Shown here piece by piece: positions 50,715 through 59,645 of a DNA stretch of 64,000 nt. The notes below the pieces were generated by a model. That model saw only the letters and a list, made by a program, of their open reading frames with translations. It had not been told where the DNA came from and searched no databases. The position numbers were made by a program, and so were the translations under genes. Every line of letters begins with the position of its first letter. Positions within the stretch are counted from its first letter, which is position 1. Location: NCBI GenBank assembly GCA_027923505.1, contig BROI01000006.1, positions 1 through 64,000 on the forward strand, given 5' to 3'. The stretch comes from Mayamaea pseudoterrestris (taxonomy: Eukaryota; Bacillariophyta; Bacillariophyceae; Sellaphorales; Sellaphoraceae).

Positions 50715-51029
50715 TGTTAGTCATGTATATATCGTATAGTATTATAGAGTGAAAGACGTCAGCCGGAGTGTGTGATGAGCGTCGAAAATCAAAGTTCGAT
50801 GCAATATCATGTCGTAGCGGTTTCCGCTTAATGCCGAGACGACATACTTTTCATTTTTCATTTTTCTTCTGCTTTTGACGATCCTTTCGCGTGACGCCTC
50901 TGCGACTCGCAACCATTGACGCGATTCTCTCGTCTATTGGGAGCTTTCGAAAGCGCTTGCATTTGCCATCGCTCAGACGACAATCAGTCATTGATCATTC
51001 TATAGTTTCCGATATTATATAAAGCGACA
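50715..51029. other. divergent spacer between SET and kinase genes
   Basis: No gene. A TATATAAAG-like run ends just before the kinase ATG, too close to act as a normal TATA box for a leadered transcript. Confidence 0.5.
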
Positions 51030-52373
51030 ATGATTCGTCGCACTTTCAATTTGCAACGGTGCAGTCGTTCACTACTGCAACGAAAACAGAATCGCTTCGT
51101 GTCAGTGACATCTGGCGCGCCACTACAAGTCAATGCAGGCTCGCCATCTACACCAAGTATTTCCAGTCCAAAGCTATATGATCCATATACAAATCGTCCA
51201 TTCTCCACTCAGTTAACCAAGGCTCTCGATGAACTCATTGCCGAACGCGCTCGTCAACCCCAAACATCCGTTTCCCTCCAAGCCCTCATGCGGACGGGTC
51301 GGGGCGAATACTTGCATCGAACCTTTGGCGAGGAGACGCGCGAGAAACATGCCGCCACTGATTTAGTCTTGATCCAAGTTGCCTCCTTTCTACGACATGA
51401 ATTACCCATCCGCTTGGCGCATCGCATCCAAGACTTGCAGTCCATGCGCGTCTTGAGCGAAATGTCATCCATTCAAGGCGTCGCTGAACTATACAAAACA
51501 TCATTCCAGGAACTAGTCGACTGTCCACCACGCATTGAAACCACGCAGCAGGAGCAACTCTTTGCCCAAGTCGTGCAAAACATTTACGAGCGACACTCCA
51601 AAGTCTTGGTGCAAATGGCCCGGGGCGCCTACGAGTTTCGCACCGCCATGCGCGCGCAGCGTCAATCGGACGAGCTGCAGATGGAAACCAACGCCTTTCT
51701 GGATCGCTTCTACTTGTGTCGCATTGGAATTCGCGTGCTGATTGGACAGTACTTGGCGCTGCGGCAGCCGCCGGTTCCAAACTACATTGGCATTATCTGC
51801 AGCGCCACGAGTCCGTACGAAATTGTCAAGCGAGCGATTGACGACGCGGCCTTCATGTGCACGAGAAAGTATGGCGAGGCGCCGGATGTCATCATGAGTG
51901 GGCGACTGGATTTGACATTTCCCTACGTGCCGACGCATTTACATTACATCATGTTGGAGTTGTTGAAGAATAGTATGCGAGCGACAGTCGAGTGGCATGG
52001 AGTGGAGTGCGAGGACTTTCCACCGATTAAAGTGGTGATTGCTGATGGAGATGAGAATGAAGATGTAGTTATTAAAGTGTCGGATGAAGGGGGTGGTATT
52101 TCACGGAGTAACATGAAAAAGATCTGGAGCTACTTGTTCACGACGGCTGATCCAGGCATTCAGGAAGGCATGGTTGGTGGAGGAAGCGGCGACAATGTGG
52201 ATCATGGGATTGATGCTCCGCTAGCTGGCTTGGGATACGGCCTGCCCATTTCGAGAAGTTACTGTCGGTACTTTGGAGGGGATATTTCCGTCATGAGCAT
52301 GGAAGGCTATGGCACGGATGCCTTTGTTTATCTTGCGCGACTCGGCAACATGAAGGAGCCTCTGCCAATTTAA
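51030..52373 (+). CDS. mitochondrial PDK/BCKDK-type protein kinase
   Basis: A single exon encodes 447 residues. It has the GHKL ATPase fold of pyruvate dehydrogenase kinase and branched-chain ketoacid dehydrogenase kinase, which inactivate the E1 subunits by serine phosphorylation. Motifs: the N-terminal helical bundle with LPIRLAHRIQDLQSM (125-139) and RIGIRVLIGQYLAL (231-244), N-box HYIMLELLKNSMRA with Glu310 and Asn314, G1 VSDEGGGIS (350-358), WSYLFTTA and G2 GLGYGLPISR (400-409). The first 30 residues (MIRRTFNLQRCSRSLLQRK) are a mitochondrial presequence. The sequence does not separate PDK from BCKDK. Confidence 0.93.
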   Translation: MIRRTFNLQRCSRSLLQRKQNRFVSVTSGAPLQVNAGSPSTPSISSPKLYDPYTNRPFSTQLTKALDELIAERARQPQTSVSLQALMRTGRGEYLHRTFGEETREKHAATDLVLIQVASFLRHELPIRLAHRIQDLQSMRVLSEMSSIQGVAELYKTSFQELVDCPPRIETTQQEQLFAQVVQNIYERHSKVLVQMARGAYEFRTAMRAQRQSDELQMETNAFLDRFYLCRIGIRVLIGQYLALRQPPVPNYIGIICSATSPYEIVKRAIDDAAFMCTRKYGEAPDVIMSGRLDLTFPYVPTHLHYIMLELLKNSMRATVEWHGVECEDFPPIKVVIADGDENEDVVIKVSDEGGGISRSNMKKIWSYLFTTADPGIQEGMVGGGSGDNVDHGIDAPLAGLGYGLPISRSYCRYFGGDISVMSMEGYGTDAFVYLARLGNMKEPLPI

Positions 52374-52867
52374 AGTAACAAGGCCGACTTTGATTTCTAG
52401 TACTAGAAATGTTGCATGTTTTATATTTGTGATATGTTTATAAAACTGTGACTGCCGTACCAGTACAGCCATGCCGGTAAGAATGGAAGGCCAAGACATA
52501 GTCCACTTGCACACCTTGATATATCACCAACCTATGCAACAAGGATCATAGAGCGCTGACAACACCCATATCTCGCCTATGCTCTGCAAATTTGAGCAGC
52601 GCAGGGCCTTGACATCGGCTAGCGCGTCTCTTCTCATTAAGCTCCTTCGACTTTAAACACTTCGTCCTCGTACTCCTTCACGTACCGTAGACTCTTCACT
52701 ACTCCCTTCACTTGTCATCTGTTACGAGAAAGTTATATATGTATTTCAACTATATACACTTGCCAGATTTTCTATTATGAATTACTCTATGATTTTCAAT
52801 TAACTAGATTGGAGTGCTCATTGGAGCATTCGCGGACACTGCAGCAACCACATTGCCGATCTCCGAT
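52374..52867. other. convergent spacer, no gene seen
   Basis: AT-rich 3' flanks between the kinase and CSB-like genes. Nothing beyond short AT tracts near 52735-52760. Confidence 0.5.
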
Positions 52868-55800
52868 TTACATGCCATTTTTCAGATACCACTTCCCTTT
52901 TTGTACTTCTGCCACTGAAGTCAGTAGGCTGCGGAAGACAGCAACATCTTTGGACGACGTCACGTCAGCAAAAGCAGTCATAACATCCTCCGTACTTGGG
53001 TGCTTGTATCGAAGAAATTCTTTTATCCTCATCAAAAGCTTGGCATAATGCTGGGCCTCTTCGTTTGGGGCTGTATCCTCACCTCCAGTAGCTACCGCTT
53101 GTTGGCGCTGCCGTAAAAAGGCCAGTAGACTGCTGGAATCGCCATTTACAGCTTGCGCTCGATCAATACCAAAGGCACTAATACCGCCGTTACTGCCTGA
53201 CTTGAAACGGGAGTCAAATGAGGTTTCCGGCTCTGCCACACTTCTTTGCAGTGCTTTCGCAGCTTCTCGGGCAACTTCCTTGGCGCGTTCCTCCATTTCT
53301 CGCACTGTTGTGGACTTTTGTCGACAGTCATGTTCAACAAAATTGTGGTCGAAAATGCCGGCAAGACCCTTGCTCTTCATCACATGCTCTAGCGTCTCTT
53401 GATCATCTTTCAACGCCTCTTCTGGCGGTTCGTCGTCTAAATCAACCACCCCTGCACCATTCGTCAAGGCCCCAGTGTCGGTGATACCGTCTGATCCTCC
53501 TCGGATACTTCCAGTGTCGTCCTTTAAAGTAAATAGATCGCGCAAATCGCGCTGGGAAAAGAGGCGTCTTTGTCGAGGGTCTTGCAAAATCTTGTTCGAA
53601 AGCGACGTTTTGAAAATTTGTCGATGATAAATCTTCTCCTCGATTGTACCGGCCGTAATAAGTCGGTATACTGTCACTTCACGTTGTTGGCCAAACCGCC
53701 ATGCCCGTTCTCGAGCCTGCGCGTCAGTTTGAGGATTCCAAGACGGATCAAAGAGAACGACACGGTCGGCACCAGTCAAGTTTAAACCAACACCTCCAGT
53801 TTGCGTTGTGCACAGCATACCGAAGTAAGAGTCGTCGTTGTTAAATGTATCGACCAGTCGCTGTCGTGCTCCCACAGATGTCTTGCCATCAATTCGGCCA
53901 AACTTCCAACCCTGGGCAAACGTAAATTTCTGAATAATGTCAAGCATCTTCACCCACTGACAGAAAATCAGGACACGATGTCCCTGTTGGTGCCACAGAG
54001 GAAGAATCTTCGACAACACCTCTAGCTTCCCGGATCTTTCAGTCAGTGTTTCACTCGCTTCCATCATACTATCATAGTACGCTGAATCGTCGTCGTCGTC
54101 ATTCAAAGCTGCATCGTTCACATAGCCGTTGCTGATAAACGAGTCAATGGAAGCTTGATCTGGACTGCAAACAAGATCGGGGTGATTGCAAATTTTACGA
54201 AGCATTGTCACCGCCGCGAATAGCTGATTGTTGCCACGAAGTACCCGTCGGACCTCATCGCTCGAAAGGAAACCTCTGTACATTGACCTTTGTCGGACCG
54301 ACAATCGACAAAATAAAACCTGTTCAGTCTTTCCTGGCATACGCTTCACTTCCTTTACATCCTTCTTCTGACGACGCAGTAAGTATGGATTGATTAGATC
54401 CTTGAGGACAAGTGAACAGCGATACGCAAGCTGAACCTGCACCGGCGACGCATTAGAGTAGCCTCCTCGTTTTATCGGATCCGCAAACTCTTGCTCGAAG
54501 GTTTGTAGTAAACCTAATCGTCCAGGAAAGACAAAGTCAAATATACTCCATAGTTCTTTTAGGCAATTCTGGATGGGTGTGCCGCTCAGTGCCAGACGGT
54601 GTGGCGTTCGGATACGCTTGCAGGCAATAGTGACATCAGCGTCTGGGTTGCGGATCCGCTGCGCTTCATCGAGGATCATGTAGGACCAATCATGTTCTTC
54701 GTAAATAGTTGGATTTCGACGCAAATTTTCGTAGGTTGTTATGACTGCATATCCGGTTCCACAAAAGCTATGCGGGTCCATTGTTTCGTGGTCTTGCTCG
54801 TCAATCAATTCGTATAGGCGATCGGCACGACAACGCTGAAGCCACGCAGCAAAAGCATTTAGCATTTGAGGCGAAATGCTCCGAGATACGCCATCATTTT
54901 CACCGGACTGATGAATGAGTATACGACGTAGCCCAGGCGCCCATATAGCTAATTCGTTAAGCCAGTGTTGAAGCATAGTTGCAGGCGCAACAATCAGCAC
55001 AGACTTGAGTTTGCGGGCAGCAGCGAGGATCCCCATAAACGCACACACCTGGCATGTTTTACCAAGCCCCATCTCGTCACCTACAACTCCTCCAACTTGT
55101 TGCTGATGCAAGCCCCACATCCACTTGATTCCTTCTCGTTGATATTCGAATAGTTTGTCGTTGGTCCACGCTGGCACGTACAGCCCATCTACGTAATGCG
55201 CTCCTGGAATCGCTTCGTCCGCGTCGCGCTCCATCATTTTCTTCATGCGTGGCAAACCATTGTCAATCCAGTCGTCAACCCTATCCTCATAGTTGATCTC
55301 TTCCAAATCATCAATGGCATTCAATTTTGGTGCAATAACTTTTCGCTTCTTAATGCGGCGTTTTGGCTGCTTGCGTTTCATTATTCGCTTTGGTCGTGGC
55401 TCTACTGTCATCGAAGGTTGCACGGTAGCACTACCCTGTTCACCACGCCTAGATCGTCGTAAAGGTCTTCCTCCTTGCTGACATGTCGCCAAATGTTGCG
55501 CGAGAACCGTGTCAATGTCGGTTGTTTCGTCTGCAAAAATGGTTGCCTGACACTGTGGACACGTCGCACTTGCAGCGGCTACTGGAGTAGTCCGCGCATC
55601 ATCGCTACTATTAGACTCTTTCTTCTCATCAATGCCGCCGAGCGCCTCTTCGTCGTCGTCGTCGTCATCATCAAATTCATCCTCCTCACTCGAACTGCCA
55701 GCAATCTCCACAACATGCATCGCCATGCGCTTTTGCCTCCTATTTTGTCGCTCCAATCGAAGCTGCGCCAAGCGTTCCCTTTGTTCCGGAGTTACCCGCA

Positions 55801-56338
55801 AATCTGATTCCAAGTCGTCTTCACTTGGAGCCTTGATCCTCGTGCGCTGCATCATGGGGACGCGCGTCCGCGGCAGTGCTCGCTCACTTTCGACTCGCTG
55901 CTGCTGCTGCATTGCTACGGATGATCGCTTTTGTTCAAATTGCTGCTCCTGTTTCAAGCTAGCAGGTAGTTCATCTAGCGACTTGCCAGCGACACTTGTC
56001 AAAAATGAAAGAAGCATTTGCTCCTTCAAAAAGAGTCGATCGTGTGACAGTGCGTCGACAGACTGCTCCATGGCAGCTTGCTCTTGCAACTCCCGTCGCG
56101 TCTTGCTCAAGACTGCATATACATGCGCTTCGTCCGCTGGATTATATCGTTCCGGATGTCGTGGATCAAAACTTGGTGCCAATGAATGCAGTGGCGGAAA
56201 CCCAACGACTCCATGTTCAAAGACATGCAACGTGGGAGCGAGTTGCTGCGTGGCCTCGCGAATGACATTGTCTTCATAAACATCTTGCTCGTGCAGCGAC
56301 GCATTCAGTGATGCCAGTAGTTGCTGCTCGTCCGACAT
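52868..56338 (-). CDS. CSB/Rad26 (ERCC6)-like SNF2 remodeller with UBZ4-like zinc finger
   Basis: A single exon; starting at ATG 56338 (MSDEQQLLASL) the product has 1,156 residues. An in-frame ATG at 56596 would add 86 residues with no match to the family, so the internal start is preferred. An N-terminal segment precedes a zinc finger (about 258-286): CPQCQATIF then AQHLATC, a C-x2-C...H-x3-C pattern like UBZ4 of RAD18. The SNF2 ATPase has GDEMGLGKTCQVCAF, LDEAQRIRNPDA (DEAQ where CSB usually has DEGH) and LSGTPIQN; the C lobe has FCQWVKMLD, TTQTGGVGLNL, DPSWNPQTDAQARERAWRFG and TVYRLITAGTIEEKIYHRQI. The C-terminal 60 residues (FLRYKHPSTEDV, FRSLLTSVAEV, WYLKNGM) match the winged helix of CSB. 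Role: transcription-coupled nucleotide excision repair with stalled RNA polymerase II. Confidence 0.92.
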   Translation of the reverse strand: MSDEQQLLASLNASLHEQDVYEDNVIREATQQLAPTLHVFEHGVVGFPPLHSLAPSFDPRHPERYNPADEAHVYAVLSKTRRELQEQAAMEQSVDALSHDRLFLKEQMLLSFLTSVAGKSLDELPASLKQEQQFEQKRSSVAMQQQQRVESERALPRTRVPMMQRTRIKAPSEDDLESDLRVTPEQRERLAQLRLERQNRRQKRMAMHVVEIAGSSSEEDEFDDDDDDDEEALGGIDEKKESNSSDDARTTPVAAASATCPQCQATIFADETTDIDTVLAQHLATCQQGGRPLRRSRRGEQGSATVQPSMTVEPRPKRIMKRKQPKRRIKKRKVIAPKLNAIDDLEEINYEDRVDDWIDNGLPRMKKMMERDADEAIPGAHYVDGLYVPAWTNDKLFEYQREGIKWMWGLHQQQVGGVVGDEMGLGKTCQVCAFMGILAAARKLKSVLIVAPATMLQHWLNELAIWAPGLRRILIHQSGENDGVSRSISPQMLNAFAAWLQRCRADRLYELIDEQDHETMDPHSFCGTGYAVITTYENLRRNPTIYEEHDWSYMILDEAQRIRNPDADVTIACKRIRTPHRLALSGTPIQNCLKELWSIFDFVFPGRLGLLQTFEQEFADPIKRGGYSNASPVQVQLAYRCSLVLKDLINPYLLRRQKKDVKEVKRMPGKTEQVLFCRLSVRQRSMYRGFLSSDEVRRVLRGNNQLFAAVTMLRKICNHPDLVCSPDQASIDSFISNGYVNDAALNDDDDDSAYYDSMMEASETLTERSGKLEVLSKILPLWHQQGHRVLIFCQWVKMLDIIQKFTFAQGWKFGRIDGKTSVGARQRLVDTFNNDDSYFGMLCTTQTGGVGLNLTGADRVVLFDPSWNPQTDAQARERAWRFGQQREVTVYRLITAGTIEEKIYHRQIFKTSLSNKILQDPRQRRLFSQRDLRDLFTLKDDTGSIRGGSDGITDTGALTNGAGVVDLDDEPPEEALKDDQETLEHVMKSKGLAGIFDHNFVEHDCRQKSTTVREMEERAKEVAREAAKALQRSVAEPETSFDSRFKSGSNGGISAFGIDRAQAVNGDSSSLLAFLRQRQQAVATGGEDTAPNEEAQHYAKLLMRIKEFLRYKHPSTEDVMTAFADVTSSKDVAVFRSLLTSVAEVQKGKWYLKNGM

Positions 56339-57057
56339 GTTACTGTGAATGCTGCAATACTCTACACAAATCAATGGACTGCCATGGTGGAAAACTGAGT
56401 CGGCGGATGGTCGCGGTCGTCGGCGAACGTCGAAACGTGAACTGCGTTTGCGGGACTGAAAAGACATTGAATCGCACGATTCCCTTTCGATGCGAAACTT
56501 CGCGTCATTCGCGTCGATCATTTCAGCCATGGAGGCTTGTTCTTCCCAGTAATCTACTTTCAACCATGTCATTACGTCCTTTATTAACATGAACATGCCG
56601 CTATTGTCTGTGTCGGTGTAACAGCAGGATGTGCTAGTTTGCCAGCTGATGAGGGGATGAGGGATGAGGGATGAGGGTCGATGTCTCGATTTGCGACAAC
56701 GCGCATGCCAAGAACTTTATTCGCAGATAATGCACAATTTTTCAACGAATGAAACATACTACTTGAAGAGATTTTAAGGCAGTGCGCGTCATTCGTCGTT
56801 AATGACACTCCGCGCAACGGAACCAATTTTATATGAACAAATTTTGATGCATATCTTCTCCGCAGCCGCCTTACTTGCCGCTCTCACAAAACCAAAAGTG
56901 GAAGGATTGTCACCGCCTGCAGTAAGTTTTGATGATTGCATCGGTGTTGGCATTGACTTGTCTCGTGATGGATGCTTTCTTGTTCGCTCACAGTTACCTC
57001 TCACACTGTGTGCTTTAACACCGCGCTTTCTTGCTCCTCTCGTCCCATCCAGAAATC
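56339..57057. other. divergent spacer with a short GATGAGG repeat
   Basis: This contains the possible 5' extension of the CSB frame to 56596, a short tandem run of GATGAGGG/GATGAGG units at 56648-56678, and the upstream region of the DUF285 gene. Plus-strand frames here (56802-57305) have no domain. Confidence 0.5.
56648..56678. repeat. GATGAGG tandem repeat
   Basis: Four adjacent units of GATGAGGG or GATGAGG. A simple G-rich repeat. Confidence 0.9.
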
Positions 57058-58044
57058 ATGATTGTCACTCCCTTCAAGTCGTTTGCTGTCCTTGCCGCCA
57101 TGTTCGTTGCGCCCGCTGCGTCTCAGGGAACCAACGCGACGACCCTTGCCTGCGGCGACACTGGCAAGGCCTACTTTCGCAGCACGAACGAGTTGCGTGC
57201 GGCGGTCTCTTGCATCACCACGTTCCAAAACTGCAACTCGACCGACCTGCCCGAGTCGTCGCGCACAACGTTGTCGGATCTTGGTGTCCTTGGTGCTGTT
57301 CTTGAGACTGGTTCGCTCGATGCAGTCCTTGACGGTCGCGATGTGGACGCTCAAGTTTTGACGAACGCGCTTGGAGGAGATGTTTGGAAGGAACTCCAGG
57401 TCAATAGCATTATTGATCAGCTCTTTAAAGATTTGGAGGCTCTTGTCATTGCGCTTCTCGACCTCCTCATTAATCTTCTCGAGGGCCTCCGTGGTTCATT
57501 CGGCCCTCTTTCGACTTGGTGTGTTGGCTCGCTGACCAACTTGGACAATGTGTTTGCCGGACTCAAGGTAAGCAGGGCGAACTAGAATGTATCAACCAAC
57601 AAAAAGAACTGATCTCATTTATACATGCGCCACTTTTGCAACACAGGACTTTAACGCGCCACTTGACTGGGACGTTTCGAATGTCACCTCGTTTGTGGGA
57701 ACATTCAAGGATGCAACGGCTTTTAACCAGGTTTGTCGTATGGAATCTGGACTTTTTCAATCGTAGCGACAAGGCCTCCTCATGTAATTCCCTCTTCACA
57801 ACTTGTTCTATTCTTGCAGGATTTGAGCTCGTGGAATCTCAACAATGCTTGCGACCTTACGTCGATGTTTGAAGGTGCCACGAGCTTTGCTCAGGACTGG
57901 CAGGTTGACCTCAGCCAGACGACCTGCCCGACTACTCCTGTCACCACTAACATGTTCAAGGGCACGGCTTGCGAACAGACGGACGATTCCACTTCTCCGA
58001 CTGGTCCAGTCTGCAAGCTTGCCACCGATGTTACCGCGAATTAG
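57058..58044 (+). CDS. secreted BspA/DUF285-repeat surface protein
   Basis: Three exons, 57058-57567, 57647-57730 and 57820-58044, encode 272 residues; introns are 79 and 89 bp, both phase 0. The N-terminus FKSFAVLAAMFVAPAASQ is a signal peptide. The first 170 residues have Cys-containing segments and a Leu-rich helix (DLEALVIALLDLLINLLEGL). Exon 2 is exactly one DUF285 unit (DFNAPLDWDVSNVTSFVGTF, ending TAFNQ), and exon 3 begins with the next unit (DLSSWNLNNACDLTSMFEGA). The C-terminal part is Thr/Cys-rich. BspA-like Leu-rich repeats mediate surface adhesion in bacteria and protists, and the family is expanded in some algae. ATG 57058 is preferred over an earlier non-ATG frame because it begins the signal peptide. 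Confidence 0.85.
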
Positions 58045-58548
58045 AAAATGTCAGCGAAATGTTGACGCGCCAGTGTTTAGAGTCTGAAGTCGTCTTTTTA
58101 AAATTATGATCATTGTTACTGTTGTTGCCCAGTTTGTTGATATAAATTAGATGTGTTATGATGCATCGGTCTGACTTGAATCTATAGCAACCTCCCGCGC
58201 ACCCACCGTGCATCATACCGCGACAGCGTAGCGATCGGCGAGCGAGCAAATTACTTGAATCCGTCTCTGTTTCCGCTATACGCAGTGTCTACAACAAGGC
58301 AGGGAGTATTTAAAGGGGTATACACAAGCACTTAAACTTCACAACACTATCCCGCGGTGAGAAGTCAATTCTCGTAGCTAGACCATGCGCGACTGAAAAG
58401 TCGTGTCGCTGTTGGTATCGACAACGGGAGCGATCAGATTTCACCATGGCGATCAAATTGACAGCTTGGAGCAGCAAGCATATAGAACAGCGTCTTGAAT
58501 CATTTCACTACCGTAAACTATTAACTTGAAAGTAAGTTCTGTGAGAAA
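58045..58548. other. intergenic, no gene seen
   Basis: AT-rich 3' flank of the DUF285 gene, then the promoter of the bromodomain gene. No gene or repeat is seen. Confidence 0.5.
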
Positions 58549-59475
58549 ATGGATTCTAGTGACCAAGCAAGCATAGCGCCGGCGCAGCAGCTGCCACAAC
58601 AATCTACGTCGACAGCAACCAACACAGAGGGCGATCGAGAAGAACTAATCGAAGCTACGCTATTTCGTCTCACTCAAGGTTTACCGAGAGCCGAACTTGA
58701 TTTGATTTTATCCGAATCGGAAGCCTGCGAAGCGGAACTACTCAAGGAGATCGAGTTGCTTGAAAAGGCATCTTCTGATCCATCGTTCGAAAATGAAAGT
58801 CCAGAGGTCAAGGCGATTCTTGAATGTGTCTTGACTCCATTGGATCAGTACTGGACAGCATCCGCTCTCTTGGGACGCCTTCGAGACGACATGATGCTCC
58901 CTCGGATTCCAACCGCCGCTGCATCTCCCTATGCCATTGCTCCGGCTGCATCGCATTCAAAGCAACAACCACACCATGCTCCCGTTGACGCGTCTGCTTT
59001 GATTGAAATGCAAAACAATCCAGCTTATACGCAACAGCATGACCAGCCAACGCAATTACTGGCACTATACAAGAAACTCTCCTCGCACCGGTCCGCCCAT
59101 GTCTTTCGCAAAGCCGTCAAGGACGAGGAAGCTCCTGGATATTCCGATCGCATTCGATTCAAAATGGACTTGGGCCTTTTGCGTCGATTGATTGTTTCCA
59201 ATCAAGTCGTAAGCTACCACGACTTTCACAAGTATGCCGGTTTGATCGCTCACAACTGCGTCAAGTTCAACGGAAGAGAAAGTGACTACGGAATGCTAGC
59301 GCGCGAGTTTGAGCAAGCGGCGGATGAAATGGTGCGACACGCAGTGCTGACGACAAGCGCGCAGCAGCAAGGTGGCGCAATAAGCAACAATGTCGATCAA
59401 GGCAGTGGCGCTGCCAATGTTGGTGCAGAAAAAACCAATGTGGACAAGGCTGATGCAGAAATGGCTTCTGTGTGA
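58549..59475 (+). CDS. bromodomain protein
   Basis: A single exon encodes 308 residues. A Gln/Ser/Thr-rich start is followed by a helix (about 30-72, ELIEATLFRLTQGLPRAELD) and a second helical segment (84-112). The bromodomain occupies about 168-267: LLALYKKLSSHR, the ZA-loop region FRKAVKDEEAPGYSDRI, MDLGLLRRLIVSNQVVSYHD and NCVKFNGRESDYGML, in which Asn241 is the likely acetyl-lysine-binding Asn and Tyr247 follows in the usual position. The arrangement of a helical N-terminus plus one C-terminal bromodomain is like subunits of acetyltransferase complexes such as BRD8, but that is only a suggestion. It converges with the following gene (170 bp). Confidence 0.82.
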   Translation: MDSSDQASIAPAQQLPQQSTSTATNTEGDREELIEATLFRLTQGLPRAELDLILSESEACEAELLKEIELLEKASSDPSFENESPEVKAILECVLTPLDQYWTASALLGRLRDDMMLPRIPTAAASPYAIAPAASHSKQQPHHAPVDASALIEMQNNPAYTQQHDQPTQLLALYKKLSSHRSAHVFRKAVKDEEAPGYSDRIRFKMDLGLLRRLIVSNQVVSYHDFHKYAGLIAHNCVKFNGRESDYGMLAREFEQAADEMVRHAVLTTSAQQQGGAISNNVDQGSGAANVGAEKTNVDKADAEMASV

Positions 59476-59645
59476 TTTTTTAATTGACTTTGAATGTCAG
59501 CATGTACTGCACATGACATATTGAATTAGCAGCGTCTCTGGCAAATTATGCAAGCAGTGAAGCAAGGGCGTCGCTCTATATGCTACACAATAGGTTTCAA
59601 TACGACATTGTGATGTTTGTACTTTGTTTAAAATCAAATATGTAT

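Noticed and set aside
51010-51029. TATATAAAG run before the kinase gene as a TATA box
   Set aside because: It ends a few bases before the start codon, leaving no room for a normal transcription start and leader.
56339-56596. 86-residue N-terminal extension of the CSB-like protein
   Set aside because: In frame but without similarity to the family; the ATG at 56338 gives a sensible start.
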